From Actinomycetota bacterium (GTDB lineage Bacteria > Actinomycetota > Actinomycetes > Actinomycetales > Microbacteriaceae): DNA of 64,000 nt. The position numbers and the translations under genes were made by a program. The DNA lies in assembly GCA_020160915.1 (NCBI GenBank), contig JAIUPK010000005.1, positions 186,001 to 250,000 of the forward strand. Reading direction: 5' to 3'. Shown piece by piece: positions 26,090 through 35,603 of the stretch; position 1 is the first letter of the stretch; each line of letters starts with the position of its first letter. The notes under the pieces are model-generated. The model saw nothing but the letters and a program-made list of their open reading frames with translations. It searched no databases and was not told the origin of the DNA.

Positions 26090-27094
26090 GTGGCAGCCCC
26101 TAAGACCGTGATTCCCGTGCTCCAGTGGCATTCGGTGCGGCCAGCGCCGGTGGTGCTGGTGTCCGGTCCGGAGGAGTACCTGGCCGATCGCGCCATCCGC
26201 TCGCTGCGCGACCTGCTCAAGGCTGAAGACCCGAGCCTCGAGATCCACGACGTCGAGGCCGACCAGTACGGACCGGGGGAGTTGCTGACGCTCGCGAGCC
26301 CCTCGCTGTTCAACGAGCCCCGCCTCATCCGCGTCGTCAAGGTGGAGAAGTGCACCGACGCCTTCATCACCGAGACCCTCGACTACCTCTCTCACCCCGC
26401 AGACGACACCTACCTGGTGCTGCGGCACGCGAGCGGGGTGCGCGGCAAGAAGCTCCTTGACGCGATCCGCGCCGGCACCGGCGGCGGCATCGAGATCTCC
26501 TGCCTCGAACTGAAGAAGGACACCGAGAAGACCGAGTTCGCGGCGGCCGAGTTCGCCGCGGCCGGTCGCAGGGTCACCGGGGGAGCCATCCGTGCCCTCG
26601 TCTCGGCGTTCTCCGACGATCTGGCCGAGCTCGCGGCCGCGTGCCAACAGCTGCTCGCCGATGCGAGCGAGGAGATCACCGAGGTCACGGTAGAGAAGTA
26701 CTACTCCGGCCGTATGGAGACGAACGCGTTCAAGGTCGCGGATGCCGCGATCGCCGGCCGTCGCGGAGAAGCCCTCGTTCTGCTGCGCCACGCCCTCTCC
26801 TCGGGTGCTGACCCCGTTCCGATCGTGGCCGCCTTCGCAGCCAAGCTGCGTACGATGGCGCGCATCTCCGGTTCCAACGCGCCGGCCGGTCAGCTCGCGT
26901 CGAAGTTCGGCCTCGCGCCCTGGCAGGTCGACCGCGCGCGCCGAGATCTGCACGGCTGGACCGACGAGGGGCTCGGTCGATCCCTGGAGACTCTCGCCGA
27001 CACCGACGAGCAGATCAAGGGACTCGGCCGCGACCCTGTCTTCGCGCTCGAGCGCATGATCGGCGTCATCGCGAGTCGCGGCAGCAGCGCTTAA
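26090..27094 (+). CDS. holA: DNA polymerase III subunit delta
   Basis: A 334-residue clamp-loader delta subunit. It begins with PVVLVSGPEEYLADRAIRSLR, the degenerate AAA+ domain of HolA, followed by SLFNEPRLIRVVKVEK and a C-terminal collar region (RDLHGWTDEGLGRSLETLADTDEQIKG). It opens the beta clamp. GTG start, 10 bases after comEC, and followed by a strong hairpin terminator. Confidence 0.92.
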   Translation: MAAPKTVIPVLQWHSVRPAPVVLVSGPEEYLADRAIRSLRDLLKAEDPSLEIHDVEADQYGPGELLTLASPSLFNEPRLIRVVKVEKCTDAFITETLDYLSHPADDTYLVLRHASGVRGKKLLDAIRAGTGGGIEISCLELKKDTEKTEFAAAEFAAAGRRVTGGAIRALVSAFSDDLAELAAACQQLLADASEEITEVTVEKYYSGRMETNAFKVADAAIAGRRGEALVLLRHALSSGADPVPIVAAFAAKLRTMARISGSNAPAGQLASKFGLAPWQVDRARRDLHGWTDEGLGRSLETLADTDEQIKGLGRDPVFALERMIGVIASRGSSA

Positions 27095-27098
27095 CGGC

Positions 27099-27124
27099 GA
27101 AAGCCCCGCCGAGGCGGGGCTTTC
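27099..27124 (+). terminator. Terminator after holA
   Basis: GAAAGCCCCGCC, two bases, GGCGGGGCTTTC: a perfect inverted repeat of 12 bp (11 pairs and a four-base loop) starting 5 bases after the holA stop and ending in TTTC. The repeat at 27121 begins within its right arm. Confidence 0.9.
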
Positions 27125-27148
27125 GGTGATCGAGCTTGTCGAGATCAG
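27121..27148. repeat. Palindromic repeat copy 3, holA-rpsT gap
   Basis: TTTCGGTGATCGAGCTTGTC followed by GAGATCAG, the intergenic form of the repeat with GCTTG at the centre instead of GCCTG. It lies between convergent ends of holA and rpsT. Confidence 0.75.
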
Positions 27149-27152
27149 AGAT

Positions 27153-27413
27153 CTACAGCGCAGCAACCTGCTTGGCGATGGCCGACTTGCGGTTCGCAGC
27201 CTGGTTCTTGTGGATGACACCCTTGCTGGCGGCCTTGTCGAGCTTCTTGCCGGCCAGGGCCAGCGACGCGGTCGCCTTCTCCTTGTCACCGGCGGTGATC
27301 GCCTCGCGGGTCGCGCGAACGGCGGTCTTGACCTCGCTCTTGACGGCCTTGTTGCGCTCCTGCGCCTTCTTGTTGGTGCCGATGCGCTTGATCTGCGACT
27401 TGATGTTTGCCAC
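27153..27413 (-). CDS. rpsT: 30S ribosomal protein S20
   Basis: An 86-residue, Lys/Ala-rich helical protein, beginning [29 protein letters not shown], the conserved S20 start that binds 16S rRNA. It starts at a GTG (27411-27413). It is transcribed against holA and lepA, in the usual actinobacterial place between them. Confidence 0.97.
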   Translation of the reverse strand: MANIKSQIKRIGTNKKAQERNKAVKSEVKTAVRATREAITAGDKEKATASLALAGKKLDKAASKGVIHKNQAANRKSAIAKQVAAL

Positions 27414-27498
27414 GTGGGTGCTTTCTGTTGGTGTGAAAGGAGTTATCTCGCGAGCCTCTGGAGCGAAACTACGCGGAAGCCAAAGGTCAACATTACCA

Positions 27499-28209
27499 TC
27501 AGGCGGCGGTCGAGTCCACCGCGTCGAGCAGGATGCGCGTGAACTCGCGCGGGCGGGTCAGGGAGACCATATGGGTGGCGCCGGGCACGTGGATGAGCCG
27601 GGCATCCGGTGCCGCGGCGAGGTAGCGGCGCTCCTCGAGACGGAAGTGGTCGAGGGTTCCGTTGACCAGCCAGATCGGCTGGGTGATTCGGGCGAGTGAG
27701 GCCACCGGACGCAGCTGCCGCAACTCCTGCAGCGCGTCATCCATCACCTCCAACGCCACGCCGCCGACGATCACGTCGGCGGCGAGCTCGGGGTCGCGCA
27801 CTGCCAGCCGCACCGCCCAGTTGTTGAGCGCCAGCCCGCGGTCGGGAAACCGGTGGATCACCCGCGCCGCGACCCGCCACGAGTCGAGCACCACGCGGTA
27901 GGGCCGGGTGCCGCAACTCGCCGCGAGCAGTCCCACTATCGGCCGCCCGGCCAGCCCGGCGTAGTGGATCGACGTGTATCCGCCGAGCGAGAACCCGCAC
28001 AGCAGCACCGGATGCCGCGCCGCCCCCACAGCGTCACCGATCGCCTCGACTGCTCCCGCCAGCGTGAACCGCTCGCCCATGCGTGCGCCGTGCCCCGGCA
28101 GGTCGATCGCGATGGCCTCGTGTCCGGCAGCCTCGAGAGCTGCGACCTGCGTGCGCCACATGGTCGCGGAGGTGCGCAGTCCGTGCACGAGCACCACCGA
28201 ACTGGGCAT
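27499..28209 (-). CDS. Alpha/beta hydrolase
   Basis: A 236-residue compact hydrolase. [12 protein letters not shown] holds the oxyanion region, CGFSLGGYT the nucleophile serine, NGTLDHF the acid and GATHMV the histidine, so the triad appears whole. It resembles small esterase or haloperoxidase-like enzymes. The start at [10 protein letters not shown] is set by TACCAT at -12 to -7; upstream in-frame codons belong to the divergent gene. The substrate is unknown. Confidence 0.85.
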   Translation of the reverse strand: MPSSVVLVHGLRTSATMWRTQVAALEAAGHEAIAIDLPGHGARMGERFTLAGAVEAIGDAVGAARHPVLLCGFSLGGYTSIHYAGLAGRPIVGLLAASCGTRPYRVVLDSWRVAARVIHRFPDRGLALNNWAVRLAVRDPELAADVIVGGVALEVMDDALQELRQLRPVASLARITQPIWLVNGTLDHFRLEERRYLAAAPDARLIHVPGATHMVSLTRPREFTRILLDAVDSTAA

Positions 28210-28234
28210 GCTCCGATGGTAATAGCCTGAAGCC
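28210..28234. promoter_or_regulatory. Divergent leaderless promoters, hydrolase / aminotransferase
   Basis: 25 bases separate the starts. TACCAT on the minus strand (28216-28221) and TAGCCT on the plus strand (28223-28228) each lie at -12 to -7 of their ATG and are one base apart. Confidence 0.65.
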
Positions 28235-29374
28235 ATGCCCTCCCTGGCCCCGCACATCCTCGGCGTTCCCGGCAGCGGAATCCGTCGCATCCACGAGATC
28301 GCGATCACTCTCGACGACGTGATCATGCTCGCGGTGGGCGAGCCCGACGTTCCGGTCGCGCCGCACATCGCCGCCGCGGCGAAGGCCGCGTGGGATGCCG
28401 ACGAGACGAACTACACCGCCAATGCGGGCATCCTGCCGCTGCGCGAGGCGATCGTCGACAAGCTCGCGCGCGTCAACGATCTGCACGTCACAACAGACGA
28501 GGTCTGGGTGACGGTCGGCGCCACCCAGGGCCTGCACCAGGCCATGGCACTTACCCTCGGACCCGGCGATGAGGTGCTGCTGCCCGACCCCGGCTACACG
28601 ACTTTCACGATGAACGCCCACATGCTCGACGCCGTGCCGGTGCCCTACCCCCTGCGCCCCGAGTCGGGCTTCATGCCGGATGTCGCCACCCTCGAGTCGC
28701 TCGTCACGCCCCGCACTCGCGTGCTCATCCTCAACTCGCCTTCGAACCCGCTGGGCACGATCTTCCCCGAGTCCGTGCTGCGGGAGCTCCTCGATTTCGC
28801 CCGCCGCCACGACCTCTGGGTGATCAGCGATGAGGTCTACGAGTACTTCACCTGGGGCGAACCCCACGTCAGCACGGCCTCGCTCGACACCGACGGCCGG
28901 GTGCTCAGCGTGTTCTCGCTGTCGAAGACCTACGCGATGACGGGCATCCGCATCGGCTACCTCGTCACCCCGCCGGGCATGGTCGACACCATGCGCGCAG
29001 TGCAGGAGGCGACGATCAGCTGCGCCAGCGCTCCGGGCCAGCACGCGGCCATCGCCGCGATCACGGGGGATCAGAGCCACGTGGCCGAGGCGCGTGAGCA
29101 CTACCGGGGCAATCTCGCCGCGGCCACCGCACTGTTGGCGAGCCGGGGCATCCGCTATCTGGATCCGGGCGGCGCCTTCTACCTCTGGATCGACGTCAGC
29201 CATGCCTCGGGCGGCACCGTCGCCGACTGGGCGGAGAGCTTCCTGCGCGTGAGCGGTGTCGCCGTCGCGCCGGGCAGCGCGTTCGGTGCGTCGGGGGAGG
29301 GCTGGATCCGTGTGTGCCTGGCCGCCAAGCGCGACGACGTGCTCGCCGGCCTGGGGAGGCTGCCCGCGCCGTAA
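28235..29374 (+). CDS. PLP-dependent aminotransferase class I/II
   Basis: A 379-residue fold-type I aminotransferase. The substrate/PLP site includes VTVGATQGLHQAMALTLGPGDEVLLPDPGYTTF, LNSPSNPLGT, SDEVYEYFTW and SLSKTYAMTGIRIGY, where Lys in 'SKT' is the Schiff-base lysine. Arg-containing GGAFYLWIDVS and WIRVCLA complete the carboxylate pocket. It resembles aspartate or aromatic amino acid aminotransferases; the substrate is not decided by sequence alone. Confidence 0.9.
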   Translation: MPSLAPHILGVPGSGIRRIHEIAITLDDVIMLAVGEPDVPVAPHIAAAAKAAWDADETNYTANAGILPLREAIVDKLARVNDLHVTTDEVWVTVGATQGLHQAMALTLGPGDEVLLPDPGYTTFTMNAHMLDAVPVPYPLRPESGFMPDVATLESLVTPRTRVLILNSPSNPLGTIFPESVLRELLDFARRHDLWVISDEVYEYFTWGEPHVSTASLDTDGRVLSVFSLSKTYAMTGIRIGYLVTPPGMVDTMRAVQEATISCASAPGQHAAIAAITGDQSHVAEAREHYRGNLAAATALLASRGIRYLDPGGAFYLWIDVSHASGGTVADWAESFLRVSGVAVAPGSAFGASGEGWIRVCLAAKRDDVLAGLGRLPAP

Positions 29375-29426
29375 TCCGGGGGTTAACTCCATACCGGCGG
29401 GCGCCGCCGAAAGCGAGGCTGGATGC

Positions 29427-29750
29427 ATGACTGATACAGCTACGCTCCCCACCACCCCGACCAACACCACCACCACCGCGAATGCGGCCACAGACAGCCA
29501 GGTGCTCAGCATCCTGAGCCTGATCTCGGCCCTGTCCGGAATCCTCTTCGGCCTGGTGTTTCCCCTCTCGATCGTCGCGATCGTGCTGGGAATTCTCGCG
29601 CTCTCGCGTGAGCCGCGCGGTCGCACCATGGCCATCTGGGGCATCGTCGTCGGCGCCGTCCCCGGTGCCCTTGCGGTGATCGGCATCGTGTTCGCCGCTG
29701 CATTCCTGATTCCGTTCGGCGTGTTCGCCGCAGCATTCGGCGGTTTCTGA
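29427..29750 (+). CDS. DUF4190-like small membrane protein
   Basis: A 107-residue protein: a Thr-rich hydrophilic head of about 22 residues, then two or three hydrophobic stretches. The arrangement LSLISALSGILFGLVFPLSIVAIVLGILALSREPRGRTMAIWGIVVG is typical of the DUF4190 family, whose role is unknown. GAGG upstream gives it a ribosome-binding site, so it is not leaderless. It ends at a perfect hairpin. Confidence 0.8.
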   Translation: MTDTATLPTTPTNTTTTANAATDSQVLSILSLISALSGILFGLVFPLSIVAIVLGILALSREPRGRTMAIWGIVVGAVPGALAVIGIVFAAAFLIPFGVFAAAFGGF

Positions 29751-29757
29751 TCGGCGC

Positions 29758-29788
29758 GGATGCCCGTGGTACCGCACCACGGGCATCC
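29758..29788 (+). terminator. 13-bp hairpin before lepA
   Basis: GGATGCCCGTGGT, five bases, ACCACGGGCATCC: perfect 13-pair stem 8 bases after the DUF4190 stop. A TAAACT -10-like hexamer for lepA follows at 29807-29812. Confidence 0.85.
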
Positions 29789-29846
29789 ACCCCCGCGCGC
29801 GTCTCGTAAACTGGTGCGCGGCCCTCAGGGCCACTACGAGAGGCGC

Positions 29847-31703
29847 ATGTTGAGTCCCAGAGCCACCACGGCACTAGAACCTGCCTCGACCGACCCCGCG
29901 TTCATCCGCAACTTCTGCATCATCGCGCACATCGATCACGGCAAGTCGACGCTCGCAGACCGAATGCTCGGTATCACCGGCGTCGTGTCCGATCGCGACA
30001 TGCGAGCCCAGTACCTCGACCGCATGGACATCGAGCGCGAGCGCGGCATCACCATCAAGAGCCAGGCCGTGCGCATGCCCTGGGCGCTCGACGGCAAGAC
30101 CTTCGCTCTCAACATGATCGACACCCCCGGCCACGTCGACTTCACGTACGAGGTCTCCCGTTCGCTGGCCGCCTGCGAGGGAGCGATTCTCCTCGTGGAT
30201 GCCGCGCAGGGCATCGAGGCGCAGACTCTCGCGAACCTCTACCTCGCCCTCGAGAACGACCTCACGATCATCCCGGTGCTCAACAAGATCGACCTGCCCG
30301 CGGCGGAGCCCGACAAGTACGCGAAGGAGCTCGCCAGCCTGATCGGCGGCAACCCCGACGACGTGCTGCGCGTGTCCGGCAAGACCGGTGTGGGTGTGGA
30401 TGCCCTGCTCGACCGCGTCGTCGAGCTCATCCCTGCGCCCCAGGGTGACCCGGCCGCGCCGTCACGCGCGATGATCTTCGACTCCGTGTACGACTCCTAC
30501 CGCGGCGTCATCACCTACGTGCGCATGATCGACGGCAAGCTGAGCCCGCGCGAGCGCATCCAGATGATGTCGACGAAGGCCGTGCACGAGCTGCTCGAGA
30601 TCGGGGTGAGCTCGCCCGAGCCGACTCCGACGAAGGGTCTCGGTGTCGGCGAGGTCGGCTACCTGATCACCGGTGTGAAGGATGTGCGTCAGTCCAAGGT
30701 CGGCGACACCGTCACTAATGCGTCCAAGCCCGCGACCGTCGCGCTGGCCGGCTACACCGACCCCAAGCCCATGGTCTTCTCGGGCCTGTACCCGATCGAC
30801 GGCAGCGATTACCCGGTGCTGCGTGAGGCCCTCGACAAGCTGAAGCTCTCGGATGCCTCGCTCAACTACGAGCCGGAGACCTCCGTCGCCCTCGGCTTCG
30901 GGTTCCGCTGCGGATTCCTCGGGCTGCTCCACCTCGAGATCGTGACCGAACGCCTCGAGCGCGAGTTCGGGCTGGACCTGATCTCCACCGCCCCGTCGGT
31001 TACCTATGAGGTGACCACCGAGGACAAGAAGCAGTACACGGTCACCAACCCGAGCGAGTTCCCGTCGGGCACGAAGATCTCGCACGTGACCGAGCCCATG
31101 GTGCGCGCCGCCATCCTTGCGCCCAAGGACTACGTCGGCACGATCATGGAACTCTGCCAGTCCCGCCGCGGAACCCTGATCGGCATGGACTACCTCGGCG
31201 AGGATCGCGTCGAGATCAAGTACACGATCCCGCTCGGTGAGATCGTCTTCGACTTCTTCGACCAGCTCAAGAGCAAGACGGCAGGCTACGCCTCCCTCGA
31301 CTACGAGCCCAGCGGCGAGCAGGAGGCCGACCTCGTGAAGGTCGACATCCTGCTGCAGGGCGAGGCGGTGGATGCGTTCAGTGCGATCGTGCACAAGGAC
31401 AAGGCCTACGCCTACGGCGTGCTCATGACCGAGCGCCTCAAGAAGCTCATCCCGCGCCAGCAGTTCGAGGTGCCCATCCAGGCCGCCATCGGCGCACGCA
31501 TCATCGCCCGCGAGTCGATCTCAGCGATGCGCAAAGACGTGCTCGCCAAGTGCTACGGCGGTGACATCACCCGCAAGCGCAAGCTCCTCGAGAAGCAGAA
31601 GGAGGGCAAGAAGCGCATGAAGATGGTGGGCCGCGTCGAGGTCCCGCAGGAGGCGTTCGTTGCGGCGCTGACCGGGGACGTGGAGAAGAAGGACAAGAAG
31701 TAG
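29847..31703 (+). CDS. lepA: Elongation factor 4
   Basis: A 618-residue translational GTPase that back-translocates stalled or mis-set ribosomes. G1 is [10 protein letters not shown]3 DTPGHVDF, G4 NKID, and the EF4-specific C-terminal domain ends with [17 protein letters not shown]. The ATG at 29847 is chosen from the GAGAGG ribosome-binding site 3 bases before; a longer in-frame start (29760) would run through the terminator. Confidence 0.96.
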   Translation: MLSPRATTALEPASTDPAFIRNFCIIAHIDHGKSTLADRMLGITGVVSDRDMRAQYLDRMDIERERGITIKSQAVRMPWALDGKTFALNMIDTPGHVDFTYEVSRSLAACEGAILLVDAAQGIEAQTLANLYLALENDLTIIPVLNKIDLPAAEPDKYAKELASLIGGNPDDVLRVSGKTGVGVDALLDRVVELIPAPQGDPAAPSRAMIFDSVYDSYRGVITYVRMIDGKLSPRERIQMMSTKAVHELLEIGVSSPEPTPTKGLGVGEVGYLITGVKDVRQSKVGDTVTNASKPATVALAGYTDPKPMVFSGLYPIDGSDYPVLREALDKLKLSDASLNYEPETSVALGFGFRCGFLGLLHLEIVTERLEREFGLDLISTAPSVTYEVTTEDKKQYTVTNPSEFPSGTKISHVTEPMVRAAILAPKDYVGTIMELCQSRRGTLIGMDYLGEDRVEIKYTIPLGEIVFDFFDQLKSKTAGYASLDYEPSGEQEADLVKVDILLQGEAVDAFSAIVHKDKAYAYGVLMTERLKKLIPRQQFEVPIQAAIGARIIARESISAMRKDVLAKCYGGDITRKRKLLEKQKEGKKRMKMVGRVEVPQEAFVAALTGDVEKKDKK

Positions 31704-31704
31704 G

Positions 31705-31738
31705 GGTCTCGCGGGTCGAGCTTGTCGAGACCTCACCC
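31705..31738. repeat. Palindromic repeat copy 4, after lepA
   Basis: GCGGGTCGAGCTTGTCGAGA followed by CCTCACCC (31711-31738), two bases past the lepA stop. Flanking GGTCTCG (31705-31711) pairs with CGAGACC (31726-31732), so this copy can fold into a hairpin that may also terminate lepA. Confidence 0.7.
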
Positions 31739-31824
31739 GCGGCAACTCACGAACCCGAATAATGCTCCTGATCAGCAATAACTGACCGCGCACGAATGTC
31801 GGTGGCTCCTGTTTGTATTGAGTC

Positions 31825-33036
31825 ATGGAGGAAGTCCAGACCCTGCTCGACTCGCGCCTTGCCGACGTGCGCCTCGAGTTCGGCATCGCGCGCGCGGAGG
31901 TCGCGCACGCCGCAATCGCCCGAGCACAGGCGGAGCAGATGTCGGCGATCGTCGCGACCCTCCGTGAAGCGCGCGAGTTCCCCGAGCTCTACGTCGGCCC
32001 CACCCAGATCGGCCCCACCGCCGTCGAGTTCGCCGAGCGGGCCGCCATCGCCGACCTCGCCGTGCGACTGAACCTCGCCGAGTCGACAGTGCGCGCCCAG
32101 GCCTGCGAGGCCGACACCCTGCGCACCCTCACTCCGATGTTGTGGGATTCGTTTCGAGACGGCCAGGTGTCCGCCGCCAACGCGTCGACTGTCGCCTCAC
32201 TCTGCATTGGGCTCACGGATGCCGCGTGCCAGACGTTCGAGGCAGAGCTCCTGCACCCCGCAGCAAGCCTCGCGCCTGCGCGGTTCCGGGCCATGGCGCG
32301 TGCCCTGCGCGAGCGGCTGGTCGCCGAACCCCCAACCGAACGGCACGAGCGCGCGGCCGAGGGGCGCCGCGTCATCCTCGAGCCCGATCTCGACGGCATG
32401 GCGTGGCTGCACGCGTACCTGCCGGCAGATGCGGCCCAGCGCGTGTGGCACAACCTCAACCGCATGGCGCAGCGTCTAGGCAAGGCCAAGGGCGAGACTC
32501 GCACCATGGGCCAGCGTCGTGCCGACGTCGCGGTCGATCTGCTTGCCGGAGTGCTTGGGGCGGAAGGGGCAGTCGGGGTGACGGTCGGCGTGACCGTGCC
32601 GGTTCTGACGCTGCTGGGTGGGGACGAGCCCGCCATCCTCGAAGGCTATGGACCGATCGACGCCGAAACCGCCCGCCGACTCGCAGCCCATGCACCGAGC
32701 TTCTACCGAATCCTGACCCACCCGGTCTCCGGCACCGTTCTCGACATCGATCGCAGCAAGTACCGACCGCCGGCCGACCTGAAACGGATGGTCGGCATCA
32801 AAGATGTTGTGTGTTCATTCCCCGGATGCGGTCGACCGGCCCGCGAATGCGACATCGATCACATTGTCGCGTGGGCCGACGACGGAACGACCGCCGAAAC
32901 CAACCTCGCGAGTCTGTGTCGACATCACCATCGGCTGAAACACGAAACCAACTGGACTGTCGAGTGCACACAGGGCGTCAGCACCTGGACAAGCCCGACG
33001 GGCGCGATCCGAACGAGCGATCCGCCGCCGTTCTAG
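31825..33036 (+). CDS. DUF222 / HNH endonuclease-domain protein (13E12 type)
   Basis: A 403-residue protein with an N-terminal alpha-helical DUF222 region (about 1-280) and a C-terminal HNH zinc finger: [44 protein letters not shown], with Cys pairs and the H-N-H residues present. This family is multi-copy in Micrococcales and Mycobacterium and may act as a homing-type or mobile nuclease, but its role is not settled. TTGTAT at -12 to -7 suggests a leaderless start. The upstream 16 bases resemble a fragment at 14483. Confidence 0.9.
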   Translation: MEEVQTLLDSRLADVRLEFGIARAEVAHAAIARAQAEQMSAIVATLREAREFPELYVGPTQIGPTAVEFAERAAIADLAVRLNLAESTVRAQACEADTLRTLTPMLWDSFRDGQVSAANASTVASLCIGLTDAACQTFEAELLHPAASLAPARFRAMARALRERLVAEPPTERHERAAEGRRVILEPDLDGMAWLHAYLPADAAQRVWHNLNRMAQRLGKAKGETRTMGQRRADVAVDLLAGVLGAEGAVGVTVGVTVPVLTLLGGDEPAILEGYGPIDAETARRLAAHAPSFYRILTHPVSGTVLDIDRSKYRPPADLKRMVGIKDVVCSFPGCGRPARECDIDHIVAWADDGTTAETNLASLCRHHHRLKHETNWTVECTQGVSTWTSPTGAIRTSDPPPF

Positions 33037-33154
33037 GCGGCCCAGCCCCCGCCCTAGCGCACACCCACAACAACCAGCCCGCCCCCGCCGCATACCCTGT
33101 GGCGAGCATCCAAACGCTTTCTGACCGGCTCGAAGCCCGGCGTACAGTGACGCC

Positions 33155-34912
33155 ATGAGTGACTTCAGGCCGCCGTCGTCCGATATGAACTTCATCCTCG
33201 AGCACGTGGTGGGGTACCGCGATGTCGCGGCCCTGCCCGGATTCGAGCACGCCGATCTCGAGACCGTCAGCGGTCTGCTCGACGAGGCCGCCGACTTCAT
33301 GTCCAAGGTTGTCGCCCCCACCAACCGCGTCGGTGACAAGGTCGGCGCCCAGCACGACGGCAAGGGCAACGTCACCCTCCCGCCCGAGTTCAAGAAGGCG
33401 TACGACACCTACGTCGAGTCCGGCTGGAACACCCTGCAGTTCCCGGAGCAGTACGGCGGCGGCGGGTTCCCGTCGGTGGTTGGCCTCGCGCTGCAGGAGA
33501 TGCTGCAGTCATCCAACATGGCCTTCGCGCTGTGTCCGCTGCTGACTCAGGGCGCAATCGACGCGCTGCTGCACTACGGAAGCGACGAGCAGAAGAACGC
33601 CTACCTGCCCAAGATGGTCTCCGGCGAGTGGACCGGCACCATGAACCTCACCGAGCCGCAGGCGGGATCCGATGTCGGTGCCCTCACCACGAAGGCCGTC
33701 CCGAACGGCGACGGCACCTACGCGATCACCGGCCAGAAGATCTACATCACCTGGGGTGAGCACGACATGGCCGAGCAGATCGTGCACCTGGTGCTCGCCC
33801 GCACGCCCGGTGCCCCGGCCGGCACGCGCGGCATCTCCTGCTTCATCGTCCCCAAGTTCATCCTCGACGACGACGGAAACCCGGGCGAGCGCAACGCGGT
33901 CACGGCACTCTCGATCGAGCACAAGATGGGCATCCACGGTTCCCCGACCTGCGTTCTCAACTACGAAGGTGCCACCGGCTACCTCATCGGCGAGGAGAAC
34001 ATGGGCATGCGCATCATGTTCGTCATGATGAACGTCGCCCGCCTCTCCGTCGGTATGCAGGGCGTCGCGCTGAGCGAGCGCGCCTTCCAGCAGTCGCTCG
34101 CCTACGCCAAGGACCGCCGCCAGGGCCTGGCGATCGGCGCGACCGGCAAGGACTCCGCGATCATCGAGTTCCCCGACGTGCGCCGCATGATCCTCACGCA
34201 GAAGGCGTCGATTGCTGCGATCCGCCGCCTCATGCTGCTGAACGCGAGCTACATGGACATCGCCAGCCACCACCCGGATGCCGCCGAGCGCACCCGCGCG
34301 ACCGAGATCGTCGGCCTGCTCACCCCGATCTGCAAGAGCTTCGGCACTGACCTCGGAAACGAACTCACCTCGATCGGTCTGCAGGTGCACGGCGGCATGG
34401 GCTTCATCGAGGAGACCGGCGCGGCCCAGCACGTGCGCGATATCCGCATCGCTGCGATCTACGAGGGCACCAACGGCATTCAGGCCGCCGACCTCGTGGG
34501 CCGCAAGCTGGGCGTGCGGGACGGGGCATCCGTCATGGAGTTCATCGCCCAGATCCGCGGGATCCTGGGCGACCTGGATGCCGCGGGCGCCGACTTCGCG
34601 TCGATCCGCACCGAGCTCGCCCGCCAGATCGACGCCCTCGAGACCGCGACGACGTGGATGCTGCGCACCGGCGTCGCCGATCCCAACGCCGTTCTGTCGG
34701 GCTCGAGCCCGTACCTGCGCATGTGGGGACTGGTCACCAGTGCCTGGCTTCTGGCCCGTTCGGCTCTCGCAGCGGCACCGCTGGACGCTGACACCGCCAA
34801 GGAACAGCTGGTCATGGCCCGGTTCTTCGCCGAGCAGCTCCTGCCGGCCTGCGCCGGACTGCTGGGTGCTGCTACAGCCGGGTCGCGCGACCTGTACGCC
34901 CTCGACTTCTAG
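33155..34912 (+). CDS. Acyl-CoA dehydrogenase, long form with extra C-terminal domain
   Basis: A 585-residue flavoprotein, longer than the usual 380-400. The core has TMNLTEPQAGSDVGALTTKA, YAITGQKIYITWGEHD and the QVHGGMGFIEETGAAQHVRDIRI block, with a catalytic Glu expected near 'YEGTNGIQAADLVGRK'. The last 110 residues form the C-terminal helical domain of this subgroup, which includes enzymes for long-chain or methylmercaptopropionyl-CoA. The true substrate cannot be read. TACAGT at -12 to -7 gives a leaderless start. Confidence 0.9.
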   Translation: MSDFRPPSSDMNFILEHVVGYRDVAALPGFEHADLETVSGLLDEAADFMSKVVAPTNRVGDKVGAQHDGKGNVTLPPEFKKAYDTYVESGWNTLQFPEQYGGGGFPSVVGLALQEMLQSSNMAFALCPLLTQGAIDALLHYGSDEQKNAYLPKMVSGEWTGTMNLTEPQAGSDVGALTTKAVPNGDGTYAITGQKIYITWGEHDMAEQIVHLVLARTPGAPAGTRGISCFIVPKFILDDDGNPGERNAVTALSIEHKMGIHGSPTCVLNYEGATGYLIGEENMGMRIMFVMMNVARLSVGMQGVALSERAFQQSLAYAKDRRQGLAIGATGKDSAIIEFPDVRRMILTQKASIAAIRRLMLLNASYMDIASHHPDAAERTRATEIVGLLTPICKSFGTDLGNELTSIGLQVHGGMGFIEETGAAQHVRDIRIAAIYEGTNGIQAADLVGRKLGVRDGASVMEFIAQIRGILGDLDAAGADFASIRTELARQIDALETATTWMLRTGVADPNAVLSGSSPYLRMWGLVTSAWLLARSALAAAPLDADTAKEQLVMARFFAEQLLPACAGLLGAATAGSRDLYALDF

Positions 34913-34958
34913 CCGCTCGACTTCCAGCCGCTCAGGCGTCGTCCAGTAGATTTGGACG

Positions 34959-35603
34959 ATGCCTGAGCTCTGGGAGACGCCGGTCACCTACGGTGCCATC
35001 GGTGCGACGCAAGCGGCCGACCTGCTGCGCTACCCACCGACCGGCTACCGGGCGATCGAGCGCACGGCTCGCATCGGACACGGCGACGCCCGATTCAACT
35101 TCGCTTGGTCGTCGGCGTTGTCGTGGGGCATCCAGCGGGGCAGCGGATTCCGCATCCGCTCCATCGAGGCCCCGGCCGAGGTTCGGGCGCAGACGTACAC
35201 GCCCGTCAGTTTCGAGCCCGACGGCACGCCGATCCGGCCGACGAGCGCGGCCGAGCACACGTTCGGTCCGGACGGGACGCCCTTCGTGTGCCCCGGCGAC
35301 ACCGTGGAACTGCACATCCCGGTGCTGGGTCCCTGGGGCGTGAAGGCTCCCGCGCGGGTGGTCTACGTGGTCGACGAGCCGAAGCGCAAGGGTTTCGCGT
35401 ACGGCACGCTGCCGGGGCATCCGGAGGATGGGGAGGAGGCGTTCATCGTCTCCCAGCGCACCGACGAGTCGGTGTGGCTCACCATCCGGGCGTTCTCCCG
35501 GCCGAGTTCGCGCTGGTGGTGGGCGGTGTACCCGGCGCTCAGGGTCGCCCAGTGGTACTACACCCGCCGCTATCTGCGAGCGCTCGCCGCCCCGATCGAC
35601 TGA
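34959..35603 (+). CDS. DUF1990 family protein
   Basis: A 214-residue protein with DUF1990 markers: an N-terminal TYGAIGATQAADLLRYPPTGYR, then TRIGHGDARF and GFAYGTLPGHPEDGEEAFIVSQRTDESVWLTIRAFSRPSSRWWW. Its function is unknown; plant and actinobacterial members have been linked to lipids or cell envelopes without proof. The 3' end overlaps the convergent HAD gene by 34 bases. TAGATT stands at -12 to -7. Confidence 0.88.
   Translation: MPELWETPVTYGAIGATQAADLLRYPPTGYRAIERTARIGHGDARFNFAWSSALSWGIQRGSGFRIRSIEAPAEVRAQTYTPVSFEPDGTPIRPTSAAEHTFGPDGTPFVCPGDTVELHIPVLGPWGVKAPARVVYVVDEPKRKGFAYGTLPGHPEDGEEAFIVSQRTDESVWLTIRAFSRPSSRWWWAVYPALRVAQWYYTRRYLRALAAPID

Noticed and set aside
24379-26370. 663-codon open frame opposite comEC
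   Set aside because: It has the low-complexity Arg/Asp/Gln/His composition of an antisense shadow in GC-rich DNA, and comEC is a firm gene.
28034-29686. 550-codon minus-strand frame across the aminotransferase
   Set aside because: Crosses a divergent promoter and two firm genes; shadow composition.
33509-34987. 492-codon frame opposite the acyl-CoA dehydrogenase
   Set aside because: Antisense shadow; no domain resemblance.
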